From Vibrio tapetis subsp. tapetis (GTDB lineage Bacteria > Pseudomonadota > Gammaproteobacteria > Enterobacterales > Vibrionaceae), in NCBI RefSeq assembly GCF_900233005.1, contig NZ_LT960612.1, positions 372,001 through 436,000 on the forward strand: a stretch of 64,000 nucleotides of DNA. Direction: 5' to 3'. The notes beneath the pieces are model-generated. The model made no database searches and was not told where the DNA came from. It was given only the letters and a program-made list of their open reading frames with translations. Both the position numbers and the translations under genes were made by a program. Below, in pieces: positions 16,028 through 25,536 of this stretch. Numbering within the stretch: the first letter of the stretch is position 1; each line of letters begins with the position of its first letter.

Positions 16028-19000
16028 TTATTCGTGCGTTGACGTTTCTTTTTGTTTCCATAGTTTGAAGACGGCAGGCAACACCAGTAAGGTAAGCAAC
16101 AAGGCAGAGGCCATCCCCCCAATCATTGGCGCCGCAATACGTTGCATCACTTCTGAGCCCGTACCTTCGCCATACATAATGGGAATAAGTCCGATAATGA
16201 CGGTGAGTACCGTCATCATCACAGGCCTTACTCGCAGCCCTGCGCCTTCACGAATAGCAAGCGTTAAATCGCTCGCTCGTAGTGGCTGATTGTTCTCTTC
16301 CGCATGCAATTTGGCGCCATGCCACGCTTGGTTAAGATAAACCAACATAATGACGCCAATTTCGACCGCCACCCCGGCCAAAGCAATAAAACCGACTCCA
16401 ACCGCAATTGAGAAGTTAAATCCTAAGTAGTGCATCAACCATAAACCGCCAACCATTGCGAGAGGCAAAGTGGCCATGATGATCAGCACTTCCCCTACAC
16501 GGCGGAAGCTGAAATAAAGCAACAGCATGATGATGGCTAAGGTAATAGGCACAACGGTACTTAGCCGTTCTTTAGCACGCTCCATATATTCATATTGTCC
16601 TGACCAAGCGATTGAGTAGCCTGCAGGAAGCGATAGTTGCTCGGCGACCACTTGCTGAGCTTGCGCAACATAAGAGCCGAGATCTCGCCCTTCAATGTCG
16701 ACAAACACCCAGCCGTTTGGTCGCGCATTCTCAGTTTTGATCATTGGCGGGCCATCTTCGTAACGAATATCAGCCACATCAGCGAGAGCAATACGCGCAC
16801 CGTTTGGGGTAACTAAGGGTAAGTTTTGCAATTTCACCACCGAGTCACGAAAATCTTGCGGATAACGCACATTAATGGGATAACGTTCTAACCCTTCAAT
16901 GGTCTCACCCACATTCATTCCGCCGACCGCCGTCGAAATCACTTGCTGGACTTCTTTAATACTCAAGCCATAACGCGCCGCCGCTCGACGTTTTATATCA
17001 ACGGTGACATAGCGCCCACCAGCCACACGCTCTGCATAGACTGAGGCAGTACCAGCAATATCACTTAGCATAGGTTCAAGCTGTGCCCCTAATTGCTCGA
17101 TCACTTTAAGGTCAGGGCCAGATATCTTGATGCCAATCGGCGTTTTGATACCGGTCGCGAGCATATCGATGCGGGTTTTAATTGGCATCACCCAAGCATT
17201 GGTTAAACCTGGAAATTGGATTAGCTGATCGAATTCCTTGCGAAGCGATGCACTCGTGACACCCTCACGCCACTGGTCTTTTGGCTTAAATTGAATAACG
17301 GTTTCGATCATCGTCAACGGCGCAGGATCAGTTGCCGATTCTGCACGGCCAATCTTGCCCCACACCGTTTTGACTTCAGGAACCGTTTTAATCAATTTAT
17401 TGGTCTGCTGTAATAACTCCCGAGCTTTACCAATAGAGATCCCTGGATACGTCGTTGGCATGTACATCAAATCACTCTCATCCAAAGGAGGGATGAACTC
17501 ACTGCCAAGCTGACTGGTTGGGTAGTAGGCCGATGCCATCAAGGCGATAGCAAATACAATCACAGACTTAGGGTACTTCAGGCTCATAGTAAGCAGTGGT
17601 CGATACAAAGCGACTAAACCTTTATTAATCGGGTTTTTATGCTCAGGGAGAATTTTGCCACGAATGAAATAACCCATTAATACAGGCACTAGAGTAATGG
17701 CGAGTATTGCAGAAGCCGCCATGGCATACGTTTTAGTGAAGGCCAATGGCGAGAACATCTTGCCTTCCTGCCCTTCTAGAGCAAACACAGGGACAAAGCT
17801 CAAGGTGATGATGAGCAGTGAAAAAAATAACGGCGCACCGACTTCTTCTGCTGCTTTACCTATGACTTGCCAACGATTTTTATCCGTCAAGGGTGTGCGT
17901 TCTATGTGTTTATGCACGTTTTCTATCATAACAATCGCACCATCAACCATGGCACCAATCGCTATCGCTATTCCTCCGAGTGACATGATGTTGGCGTTAA
18001 TGCCTTGCCAATGCATAACCACAAAGGCCGCTAATATCCCTACAGGTAAGCTTATCGCGATAACCAAGGAAGAGCGGATATGGAACAAAAACAATGCACA
18101 TACAACAGCAACAACAATGAATTCTTCCGCTAATTTGTTCCATAAATTGTCAACGGCCGCATTGATCAATGTCGAGCGATCGTACGTTGCGACTATCTCT
18201 ACCCCGTCAGGCAAACTGCGCTGCAATTCGGTTAGCTTTGCTTTTACGTTTTCAATCACCTCACTCGCATTTTCGCCAAACCGCATCACAATCACACCGC
18301 CAACGGCTTCCCCTTCTCCGTTGAACTCGGAAATGCCTCGGCGCATTTGCGGGCCAATATTGATGTCCGCAATATCACCGAGCAATAGTGGTGTACCTTT
18401 ATCGGTCACCTTTAATGGCAAAGAAGCAATATCATCGATGCTCGTTAAATAACCCGTGGTACGCACCATGTGCTCGGCTTCTGCAACTTCGATCACCGAG
18501 GCTCCAGTCTCTTGATTGCCATTTTGTATCGCCATGTTGATCTGTTGTAGGGTTAAGTCGTAAGCGCGTAACTTGGCCGGATCAATTTGCACCTGATACT
18601 GCTTCACCATGCCGCCAACCGTGGCAATTTCAGACACGCCATCAACGGTTTGCAACTCGTATTTCAAAAACCAATCTTGCAGGCTGCGCAGCTCGGCTAA
18701 ATCATGTTGGCCTGTTTTATCTTGCAAAACGTAGCTATACACCCAACCCACACCCGTTGCATCCGGCCCTAATGTTGGCTTAGCATCCGGTGGTAACTTA
18801 GGGGCGACTTGGCTTAAGTACTCTAAAACACGCGAACGCGCCCAATAAATGTCGGTATCATCGTCAAAAATGATATACACGTAAGAATCACCAAAGAACG
18901 AATAGCCGCGTACCGTTTCTGCCCCTGGCACGGCAAGCATCGCAGTAGTGAGCGGGTAGGTGACTTGATCTTCCACCACTTGAGGCGCTTGGCCCGGGTA

Positions 19001-19156
19001 ACTGGTTTTGATGATCACCTGAACATCCGATAGATCGGGCAACGCATCGACAGGCGTATTTTTAACGCTGTAAAGCCCAGCGAGTGTGAGGAACAAAGAA
19101 GCAATCAACACCAAAAAACGGTTGTGGATCGACCAACGGATAATCGCACCAATCAT
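16028..19156 (-). CDS. cusA: CusA-type heavy-metal efflux RND pump
   Basis: A 1042-residue inner-membrane pump, the usual length. It begins IRWSIHNRFLVLIASLFLTL and shows the HME-RND signature VDALPDLSDVQVIIKTSYPG; proton-relay acidic residues occur in GAMVDGAIVMIENVHKH. Methionine-rich positions in the porter domain such as WVMPIKTRIDMLATGIKTP match the Cu(I)/Ag(I) branch. With CusB and CusC it expels monovalent copper from periplasm and cytoplasm to the outside. The start overlaps the cusB stop by 4 bp (ATGA), so translation is likely coupled. Confidence 0.95.
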   Translation of the reverse strand: MIGAIIRWSIHNRFLVLIASLFLTLAGLYSVKNTPVDALPDLSDVQVIIKTSYPGQAPQVVEDQVTYPLTTAMLAVPGAETVRGYSFFGDSYVYIIFDDDTDIYWARSRVLEYLSQVAPKLPPDAKPTLGPDATGVGWVYSYVLQDKTGQHDLAELRSLQDWFLKYELQTVDGVSEIATVGGMVKQYQVQIDPAKLRAYDLTLQQINMAIQNGNQETGASVIEVAEAEHMVRTTGYLTSIDDIASLPLKVTDKGTPLLLGDIADINIGPQMRRGISEFNGEGEAVGGVIVMRFGENASEVIENVKAKLTELQRSLPDGVEIVATYDRSTLINAAVDNLWNKLAEEFIVVAVVCALFLFHIRSSLVIAISLPVGILAAFVVMHWQGINANIMSLGGIAIAIGAMVDGAIVMIENVHKHIERTPLTDKNRWQVIGKAAEEVGAPLFFSLLIITLSFVPVFALEGQEGKMFSPLAFTKTYAMAASAILAITLVPVLMGYFIRGKILPEHKNPINKGLVALYRPLLTMSLKYPKSVIVFAIALMASAYYPTSQLGSEFIPPLDESDLMYMPTTYPGISIGKARELLQQTNKLIKTVPEVKTVWGKIGRAESATDPAPLTMIETVIQFKPKDQWREGVTSASLRKEFDQLIQFPGLTNAWVMPIKTRIDMLATGIKTPIGIKISGPDLKVIEQLGAQLEPMLSDIAGTASVYAERVAGGRYVTVDIKRRAAARYGLSIKEVQQVISTAVGGMNVGETIEGLERYPINVRYPQDFRDSVVKLQNLPLVTPNGARIALADVADIRYEDGPPMIKTENARPNGWVFVDIEGRDLGSYVAQAQQVVAEQLSLPAGYSIAWSGQYEYMERAKERLSTVVPITLAIIMLLLYFSFRRVGEVLIIMATLPLAMVGGLWLMHYLGFNFSIAVGVGFIALAGVAVEIGVIMLVYLNQAWHGAKLHAEENNQPLRASDLTLAIREGAGLRVRPVMMTVLTVIIGLIPIMYGEGTGSEVMQRIAAPMIGGMASALLLTLLVLPAVFKLWKQKETSTHE

Positions 19157-20661
19157 TGCTGACCTCCGTTTTGCTCAACGCCCGTGGCTTCAAGCTTTGT
19201 GAGATTATAATCGTCGCCCGTTTTCGCCACTAGAAACCGAACGGTTTGTCCCTCTACAAAGCCTTGCAATAGGGCATTGTCACTAACGGAAAAATTCATT
19301 TCTCCTGCTTGCCATTGCCATTCTTCTACTGGTTGGTGTCTTAATGTGATCATGCCAAAATCGGCCATCAGCATGGATATGTCACCCTCCCCCCATACCT
19401 GAGTCACAACGTTGCTTGGCTCATTGCTCCTATCAGTACTTGATTCAATTCGCGCTAAATCTGCGGTTTGGCTCGACTCAGAATCAAGCAGAAAGTGCGC
19501 TGACGTAACAATACGTTGCTGCTCAGTTAACCCAGCTAACACTTCAATCTTATCCCCCGCTTCTCGGCCGACATCAATTCTCGCAGAGCGGTATTTGCCT
19601 TTCCCTTCAGCAAGCACGACACGGGTCATTCCCCCAGAACGGATCACCGACGCTTTAGGAATGGTCAGTACTTTGTTATCCGTTATAGGCTGCAAAGCAA
19701 TATTGGCAAACATATTGGGTTTTAACTCGCCATCAGGATTGGGAAACTTAAGGCGAACTCGTAAAGTACGTGTTTTCGGATCTAAGATCGGATAGACGTA
19801 GTCAATCACGCCTTGCCATTGCTTGGTTGGCAACGCATCCAGAGTCATGGTCGCGCTGCTGCCCGCTTTCATCCATTGGGCTTGACGCTCAAACACTTCG
19901 GCATCCACCCATACTTCATCTAATGGGCCGCCACTTATTACCGCTTGAGCAGGAGACAAATAGCCTCCTTCTCGAATATTCAAACTGGCAATCACGCCAT
20001 CCGCCACCGCTTTAATATCAATGGTTTGGGACGCTTTTCCGCGTCTGATGATCTGTTTTATTTGCCCACGGTCGACGCCCAATACCACTAAACGTTCGGT
20101 CGCCCCCTTAACCAAGCCACTGCGGCCTGTACGTTTAGCATTCAGTAACTCTTCTTGCGCTTTAATAAGCTCTGGAGAGTACAAGCTAAACAGAACATCC
20201 CCTTTATTCACCTTCTCTCCAACGGCATTGATATGGAGTTTTTCGACCCAGCCAGCTACGCGGACATTGGTTTGCCATAATTTACTTTCATCGAAAGCAA
20301 CGTAGCCCACACTTTCGATCCGAGGAGAAAGATTGTCTTTAATAACCACTGCCGTTTTGACACCCAGATTATTTTCTACCGCAGGATCGATAGTCACCGT
20401 TCCAGCTTTACTGCTTTGTGTTGGTATCTGTTCTGCATAAACAGGGATTAGATCCATCCCCATCGGCGACTTACCCGGCTTATCTCGTTGGTAATTCGGA
20501 TCCATTGGAGCCACCCAATAAAGCGGCTCATTAGCCCCTAGAACCTTGGTCGCCGATGCCATCTCTGCCATATCATGGCCGTTTAAAAGTGTGTTCGCGC
20601 CAAAACCGATAGCGCCCCCTATCAGCAAAGCGATAGTGGTGATTTGCATTGTTTTCATCAT
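19153..20661 (-). CDS. cusB: CusB-type adaptor with C-terminal CusF domain
   Basis: A 502-residue membrane-fusion protein. After a signal anchor it has a heavy-metal-binding segment (YWVAPMDPNYQRDKPGKSPM) and then lipoyl/barrel-sandwich and beta-barrel domains, to residue ~400. Residues of about 425-500 look like a fused CusF metallochaperone: ITLRHQPVEEWQWQAGEMNF has the His, Trp and Met of the CusF site, with GFVEGQTVRFLVAKTGDDYN closing the OB fold. One of CusF's two methionines is not obvious. It abuts cusC with no gap and overlaps cusA. Confidence 0.93.
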   Translation of the reverse strand: MMKTMQITTIALLIGGAIGFGANTLLNGHDMAEMASATKVLGANEPLYWVAPMDPNYQRDKPGKSPMGMDLIPVYAEQIPTQSSKAGTVTIDPAVENNLGVKTAVVIKDNLSPRIESVGYVAFDESKLWQTNVRVAGWVEKLHINAVGEKVNKGDVLFSLYSPELIKAQEELLNAKRTGRSGLVKGATERLVVLGVDRGQIKQIIRRGKASQTIDIKAVADGVIASLNIREGGYLSPAQAVISGGPLDEVWVDAEVFERQAQWMKAGSSATMTLDALPTKQWQGVIDYVYPILDPKTRTLRVRLKFPNPDGELKPNMFANIALQPITDNKVLTIPKASVIRSGGMTRVVLAEGKGKYRSARIDVGREAGDKIEVLAGLTEQQRIVTSAHFLLDSESSQTADLARIESSTDRSNEPSNVVTQVWGEGDISMLMADFGMITLRHQPVEEWQWQAGEMNFSVSDNALLQGFVEGQTVRFLVAKTGDDYNLTKLEATGVEQNGGQQ

Positions 20662-22038
20662 TTACTTCTCGCTTACTAAAGAGTATTTGCTATCCATTGA
20701 TGAACGCGTTCCGTTAGGCTCAAACCCATTCATTAGTGCCGCTAAATTGCTGCTAACTCGATTAAAATCAGTCAAGAGTCGCTGTTGTTCGAGCTCTAGT
20801 GCCAACTCATCGTTAGCCGCGCCTATTACATCGTTAAACTGCGCCGTATTATTTTGATAGCCGCGCTCTACCGCTTCGGTACGCGCTTTCGCCTGCTTTA
20901 ACAAAGAGGATTGATAGCGGGTTAATCTTTGCGACAAGTTGCTCCTATCCACGAGTAAGGCATTCACTTTCGCATTCATTTGAGCAAGAAGGAGATCTTT
21001 GGACGATTTTGCTGCCCCCACTTGATACTGCGCAGCGGCATGGCTTCTATCTTGTCGATCTTCAGTAAAAAGAGGGATGTCGAGAGTAAGGTAAGCGCTT
21101 ACCAAATCCGACGCGGGCTCCCCCATCATGTTGTTTGCTTGACGATGGGCATACATGACTTCCACGCCAAACTGCGGTTTGTATGCTTGCTCGGCGATCT
21201 CGACCTGAGTTTGATTACTTGAAATCGCCACATCCGCCATTTTTATCATCGGATGCTGGCTGAGAACGGCATAGTGCTTAGTGGCATTACTTTGTGTTAT
21301 TTGATTCTCTAGCAAGCGCCAATTGAGTTGATTACTCGCCACTAGATTTTGCTCTATCGCCAACCAATCTCCGCCCAACCATTCAGATAGCTGAGACATA
21401 ATCCGTTGTTGCATTTGGCTATTTTCTTGAAGCTTATCTTCTAATTTACTCACTTGCAGTTGAGCGTTGAGTAAATCTTGAGCTTCATTGGTGCCAATTG
21501 AATAATTGGTTTGAATAAAGCCTTCCAACTCTCTCAGTAACCGCTGCTTTTCAACCAAAATCCGTGCAACTTGCTGTTGATAGCCAAGTTCCAGCCATAA
21601 TTGAGTCACCGCATTAATGACCTCTAACTTACGAACAGAAGCTTGCAGTTCAATGCCATCGGCTTGTTGATTGGCTTTCTTAGCTTGCAATGCCAGAGTT
21701 GATCCGCGCTCAAATTGCTGCATTAAACCAATAGAAATATTGGTCATCGGATCTTGATCAAATTTGAAGCTGTCGGTCGGTAAACCGCCAAAACCCACTT
21801 TAATTTTGGGATCCATTAAGGTGGCACTGGCCACCGCCATCTCACGTGTCGCTCGGGACTGAGCATAAGACTGTTGAGTGCTAGCATCGGTTGATAACGC
21901 TTGGTCTATCAATAGATAAAGTGTATTGGGCACTGGTGCAGTTACCGAGTTCTCTGGGGCTTTTTGAGCAGAGAACACCGGAGTGGCAGCCAGTGTCACA
22001 GCACTGATACACAGTGCTAAGAAACTAGGTTTTATCAT
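20662..22038 (-). CDS. cusC: CusC-like TolC-family outer-membrane channel
   Basis: A 458-residue TolC-family protein. A signal peptide (IKPSFLALCISAVTLAATPV) is followed by long helical hairpins rich in Gln, Ala and Ser with typical MAVASATLMDPKIKVGFGGL and QQFERGSTLALQAKKANQQA. It should form the outer-membrane exit duct of the Cus pump. The ATG at 22038 with GGATTTAATA before it gives a correct signal peptide; a start 17 codons upstream would bury it. No lipobox is visible, unlike the E. coli protein. Confidence 0.9.
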   Translation of the reverse strand: MIKPSFLALCISAVTLAATPVFSAQKAPENSVTAPVPNTLYLLIDQALSTDASTQQSYAQSRATREMAVASATLMDPKIKVGFGGLPTDSFKFDQDPMTNISIGLMQQFERGSTLALQAKKANQQADGIELQASVRKLEVINAVTQLWLELGYQQQVARILVEKQRLLRELEGFIQTNYSIGTNEAQDLLNAQLQVSKLEDKLQENSQMQQRIMSQLSEWLGGDWLAIEQNLVASNQLNWRLLENQITQSNATKHYAVLSQHPMIKMADVAISSNQTQVEIAEQAYKPQFGVEVMYAHRQANNMMGEPASDLVSAYLTLDIPLFTEDRQDRSHAAAQYQVGAAKSSKDLLLAQMNAKVNALLVDRSNLSQRLTRYQSSLLKQAKARTEAVERGYQNNTAQFNDVIGAANDELALELEQQRLLTDFNRVSSNLAALMNGFEPNGTRSSMDSKYSLVSEK

Positions 22039-22161
22039 TATTAAATCCAATTTGTACCTGTCTAAAACAGACACGAAAATACGCTTCACAAGGCTGAACG
22101 TATCTAAAGCTTAAGGTGAAAAGCTAAATACTCGGCTGTGAAATGAAATAAAAAATCAGAT

Positions 22162-22560
22162 TTAAGCTATCGGGGGGCGGTAGAGGGATCGCGCTAATGC
22201 AATTGACCCATCTCGCGGCTCTAGGGGGATGAGCGCACGTTGCGTCTTTACATCAACAAGTTGATTAACAGGAGGAAAATAAGCAAAAACACTTAAGCAT
22301 GCCGCACCACAGCAATTGTGCATGTTGTCAGGATCAGAATCACAATCAACGGAAGGCGGCGTAGGTAATGCATTGTGATTCTCAAAGGTATCACTCAACG
22401 CAGTGTCACCCATACAATGCTCTGCAGCCATACTCATGGAGGGAGACGTGCTGGTCATTTGTATGCGCATGAAAGGCGCACTAGAAACCAACTCAGCAGA
22501 AAGCAAAGCTAACATGCTAAAGAGAGTAATCCAGAATATGCGAGATGTTGAGAAACGCAT
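22162..22560 (-). CDS. CopL/DUF2946-like secreted metal-related protein
   Basis: A 132-residue protein with an N-terminal hydrophobic segment (ISRIFWITLFSMLALLSAEL-like, residues of about 7-27) acting as signal or anchor. It has metal-ligand-rich stretches MSMAAEHCMGD and DNMHNCCGAACLSVFAYFPP and ends SLYRPPIA, a tail common in small copper-operon proteins. Its position first behind the copper promoter supports copper binding or regulation. The family call is by pattern; function is inferred. Confidence 0.7.
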   Translation of the reverse strand: MRFSTSRIFWITLFSMLALLSAELVSSAPFMRIQMTSTSPSMSMAAEHCMGDTALSDTFENHNALPTPPSVDCDSDPDNMHNCCGAACLSVFAYFPPVNQLVDVKTQRALIPLEPRDGSIALARSLYRPPIA

Positions 22561-22589
22561 CTGATGCCTTTGATGATAAACGAACGCCG

Positions 22590-22620
22590 AGCATAAAGCT
22601 TTCCCCTAGGGGAAGGTCAA
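22590..22620 (-). promoter_or_regulatory. CueR/MerR-type copper promoter
   Basis: Read on the minus strand: -35 TTGACC (22615-22620), a 19-bp spacer TTCCCCTAGGGGAAAGCTT, then -10 TATGCT (22590-22595). The over-long 19-bp spacer holding a dyad is the hallmark of MerR-family activated promoters, and TTGACCTTCCCC matches known CueR targets. It should drive the whole copL-cusCBA-copI operon. No CueR gene is in the window. Confidence 0.82.
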
Positions 22621-22675
22621 TAACATTTATTCCGGCGAAGACATGGCTACTTGCTTAAATTGGAATCAAGCCTCT

Positions 22676-23563
22676 CTATTTCGATTGAACATCTAATAGA
22701 GCTTGATATAGCTGCTGAGCGGCAGGCCCCGTATTTATGCCTTTTGGCAGCACTAAATGCAACGGCACATGGTACTGACTGTTGTGCTCTAAATTAAGTC
22801 TAACCAATTGACCATGGTTACGCTTTTTTAGGATGTGCTCTGGCAGGCGGCAAAACCCAACATTGTGCTCTAACGCTCGAAAGGCATGATCGAAATTATC
22901 AACAGTGACCCGCTGCTGAGCCTTAAGCCAACCTACATTTTGTTCGGGCGATGTTTGATTATTGTCACCTAAGTCTCGAACGACTATTTGGCACGTCGTT
23001 GCGAGCTCCGCCAAGGTGATCATTTGTTTTTCAGCTAACGAATGCGTCACAGAAACCACAGGGATCATGGCCGTCAACGAAAACGCTTCGGCTGGATAGT
23101 TCGTAATAGGCAAAGTGACAATAGCAATATCAGCCGCTTCATTGGTGACCATTTCCGTCGTTTTAGAGAGTGACGTTTCTATAACCTGAACAGAGGTCAT
23201 TGAGTTGTGCTGTAGGAATTCAGCCATCGGGTGATACAACAAACTTGGGTCACATAAGTGATCCATCGCCACCACGATTTCAGATTCTGCTCCCAAAGAC
23301 ATTTGCTGACTGAGTAACTCAAGGTCTCTTGCTTGTTCGAGCATGGCAGACGCCCGTCTTAACAAACCTTGTCCATAGTTGGTCAGCGTGGCCTTTCGAC
23401 CTTTCACTTCAAGTAAAGGCACACCTAACTGATCCTCTAACTTTCTGATGGAGTAAATCAAGGTTGTATGGCTCTTATTCAACGCCATCGCCGCCGCTTG
23501 TATGCTACCCGCTTTCTCTATCTCTCTGAGTGTAGCCCACTGTTCTAAGGTTGTTTTTAATCT
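22676..23563 (-). CDS. LysR-family transcriptional regulator
   Basis: A LysR-type regulator of about 295 residues. The HTH is seen in TTLEQWATLREIEKAGSIQA and NKSHTTLIYSIRKLEDQLGV, followed by VKGRKATLTNYGQG; the effector domain follows with AAEADIAIVTLPI-like features. I chose the GTG at 23563, preceded by AGGTATGACGGC and starting just before the conserved TLEQW; a GTG ten codons upstream is the alternative. It is divergent from the YdhR-type gene at 23695, a likely target. Confidence 0.88.
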   Translation of the reverse strand, partial: RLKTTLEQWATLREIEKAGSIQAAAMALNKSHTTLIYSIRKLEDQLGVPLLEVKGRKATLTNYGQGLLRRASAMLEQARDLELLSQQMSLGAESEIVVAMDHLCDPSLLYHPMAEFLQHNSMTSVQVIETSLSKTTEMVTNEAADIAIVTLPITNYPAEAFSLTAMIPVVSVTHSLAEKQMITLAELATTCQIVVRDLGDNNQTSPEQNVGWLKAQQRVTVDNFDHAFRALEHNVGFCRLPEHILKKRNHGQLVRLNLEHNSQYHVPLHLVLPKGINTGPAAQQLYQALLDVQSK

Positions 23564-23694
23564 CACGCCGTCATACCTGTCAGTTTTTTGCACATATACT
23601 GAGGAAATTATGAACTTTTCTGTCTAATTATTCTAGAGGATACTTACTCTCAACGAAGAGAGAGGCGGTTCTCTCTCAAGAATAGGTAATCACC

Positions 23695-24000
23695 ATGAAA
23701 TTATTACAAGTCGATTTTGGATTTAATGGCCCATTTGGCAAAGCAATGTCTGAAGGTCTGGTGGAGCTTGCGAACTCTATCAATCACGAACCAGGCATGA
23801 AATGGAAGATCTGGACTGAAAACGAAACGGGCCAAATTGCAGGCGGTGTCTATTTGTTTGACGATGAAAAAAGTACTCAAGACTACCTAGCCATGCACAG
23901 TGCTCGTCTTAAGAAAATGGGGATTGCAGAGATACGGGGTGTCATTTTTGATGTGAATCAGCCGCTAACGCAAATTAACTCAGGCCCCGTATTCGAGTAG
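23695..24000 (+). CDS. YdhR-type monooxygenase-like protein
   Basis: A 101-residue soluble protein of the YdhR family (dimeric alpha-beta barrel). Diagnostic stretches are [40 protein letters not shown] and [20 protein letters not shown]. The family is thought to act on aromatic or quinone compounds; the reaction is unproven. AGGTAATCACC precedes the ATG. It forms a probable operon with the small membrane-protein gene 9 bp downstream and is divergent from LysR. Confidence 0.88.
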   Translation: MKLLQVDFGFNGPFGKAMSEGLVELANSINHEPGMKWKIWTENETGQIAGGVYLFDDEKSTQDYLAMHSARLKKMGIAEIRGVIFDVNQPLTQINSGPVFE

Positions 24001-24009
24001 GTATTAATC

Positions 24010-24390
24010 ATGAAAAACCAAACTTTCTTAACCGTCCATGGCGTAATTTATCTTGGGTTTACATTAGCACTGTTTTTTATTCCGACACTTATGTGGCCAA
24101 TCTATGGTGTTGAAATAAACGACCAATACGCGCTGTTTCTGTCACAACACACCAGCATATTTCTGGGTGGAGTGGCCTCTGTTAGCCTACTTTTACGTGC
24201 TGTTGAACATGCAGAAACAACGAGACAGTTACTAAAAGCACTTCTCGTGACCAACCTGCTGGGCGTTGTCATCACTACTTACGCAGGGATCACGGGGATT
24301 TTTGTGGGGCTAGGTTGGAGTGATCCTATCTTCTTCGCCTTTCTTTCAATGCTTACCTACCGACAACTGGCCAAGAATCAGGCCACATAA
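24010..24390 (+). CDS. Small four-helix membrane protein
   Basis: A 126-residue protein with four hydrophobic segments (residues of about 5-26, 45-63, 72-97, 100-118). The pattern LTVHGVIYLGFTLALFFIPT followed by FLGGVASVSLLLRA resembles small uncharacterised membrane proteins often found next to oxidoreductases. It lies 9 bp after the YdhR-type gene. Function is unknown; co-expression with the upstream gene is likely. Confidence 0.75.
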   Translation: MKNQTFLTVHGVIYLGFTLALFFIPTLMWPIYGVEINDQYALFLSQHTSIFLGGVASVSLLLRAVEHAETTRQLLKALLVTNLLGVVITTYAGITGIFVGLGWSDPIFFAFLSMLTYRQLAKNQAT

Positions 24391-24513
24391 AATTCACCAG
24401 AATGGTGCTGCCTAAGCAGAATCGCACCCGCTTTTCTGCTTAATCAACACTTTTCCGCAAGCTTGCAATTCAAGCTTCCGACACAAATTCGTTATACCGC
24501 CTTAATCCTATCC

Positions 24514-24528
24514 ATAACCAATGGTTAT
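24514..24528. promoter_or_regulatory. Palindromic operator candidate upstream of yghU
   Basis: ATAACCA-A-TGGTTAT, a perfect 7-bp dyad around one base, 104 bp before yghU. Confidence 0.4.
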
Positions 24529-24582
24529 TACTCTTTTCACTCCCATCGGTTTTAAACTCAGAAAATGCCCCGATATAAGTAT

Positions 24583-24600
24583 TACCAACTAAGGTTGGTA
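24583..24600. promoter_or_regulatory. Palindromic operator candidate in yghU leader
   Basis: TACCAAC-TAAG-GTTGGTA, a perfect 7-bp dyad 32 bp before the yghU start, well placed for a repressor site. The binding protein is unknown. Confidence 0.5.
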
Positions 24601-24631
24601 TAAGCACTTCCACCAATAAAAAGGAATAACA

Positions 24632-25489
24632 ATGGCTAACGAATACACTCCACCGAAAGTTTGGGTTAACGAAGCTAGTGGTGGTAACAAATGGGCGAAC
24701 ATCAACAGCCCTGAATCTGGCGCAAGATATGAAAGAGACCTACCGCAAGGCCAGCACGCGCTGCAGCTTTATTCTCTTGCTACACCAAACGGCCAAAAAG
24801 TGACGATATTGCTTGAGGAACTGTTAGCACTTGGCATTAAAGAAGCGGAGTACGACGCTTACTTGGTCAATATTGGCGAGTCCGATCAATTTTCATCCGG
24901 ATTTGTTGGTGTGAACCCTAACTCGAAAATCCCCGCTTTGGTTGATAAAACGGGCGATGAGGCTGTTAACGTCTTTGAATCTGCGTCAATATTGGTGCAT
25001 CTGGCAGAAAAATTCGGCCACTTCTTACCAAAAGAAGGCACTGCGCGAAGCCAAACATTTAATTGGCTGTTCTGGGCGCAAGGTTCAGCACCTTTCTTAG
25101 GAGGAGGCTTTGGTCATTTCTACGCGTATGCCGATGAGAAGTTTGAGTACCCGATCAACCGCTTTGCTATGGAAGCGAAACGCCAATTGGATGTGTTAGA
25201 CAAACAACTTGCTGATAATACCTTTGTTGCCGGTGAAGAATATTCCATTGCTGACATGGCTATCTGGCCTTGGTACGGTAACTTGGTGTTAGGTAACTTG
25301 TATGAGGCAGCAGAATTCTTGCAAGTAGAGTCTTACACCAATGTCGTTCGTTGGGCAAAGTTGATCGAATCTCGTGAAGCGGTACAGCGTGGCCGTATCG
25401 TTAATCGCGGTTGGGGTGAAGAATGGGAACAAGTCCCAGAACGCCACTCCGCCGAAGATATCGATAGCGTGCTAAAGTCTCGCCCTTAG
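24632..25489 (+). CDS. yghU: Glutathione-dependent disulfide-bond oxidoreductase
   Basis: A 285-residue Nu-class glutathione transferase homologue. It has the family's extended N-terminus (YTPPKVWVNEASGGNKWANI), then the thioredoxin-like domain with LYSLATPNGQKVTILLEELL and VNPNSKIPALVD, and a helical C-terminal domain containing FNWLFWAQGSAPFLGGGFGH. YghU binds two glutathiones and reduces disulfides and peroxides in the cytoplasm. AAAAAGGAATAACA precedes the start. Two palindromes upstream suggest repressor control. Confidence 0.95.
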   Translation: MANEYTPPKVWVNEASGGNKWANINSPESGARYERDLPQGQHALQLYSLATPNGQKVTILLEELLALGIKEAEYDAYLVNIGESDQFSSGFVGVNPNSKIPALVDKTGDEAVNVFESASILVHLAEKFGHFLPKEGTARSQTFNWLFWAQGSAPFLGGGFGHFYAYADEKFEYPINRFAMEAKRQLDVLDKQLADNTFVAGEEYSIADMAIWPWYGNLVLGNLYEAAEFLQVESYTNVVRWAKLIESREAVQRGRIVNRGWGEEWEQVPERHSAEDIDSVLKSRP

Positions 25490-25508
25490 CCGAAACTTGA
25501 TACGCTCC

Positions 25509-25534
25509 AAGCCAGCCTCACCGGCTGGCTTTAT
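25509..25534. terminator. Bidirectional terminator
   Basis: Arms AAGCCAGCC and GGCTGGCTT with a 5-nt loop between convergent yghU and marR. Confidence 0.7.
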
Positions 25535-25536
25535 TC

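Noticed and set aside
17697..18452. 251-codon plus-strand frame inside cusA
   Set aside because: It is the antisense shadow of a strongly conserved RND gene and has low-complexity Ser/Thr/Ile content.
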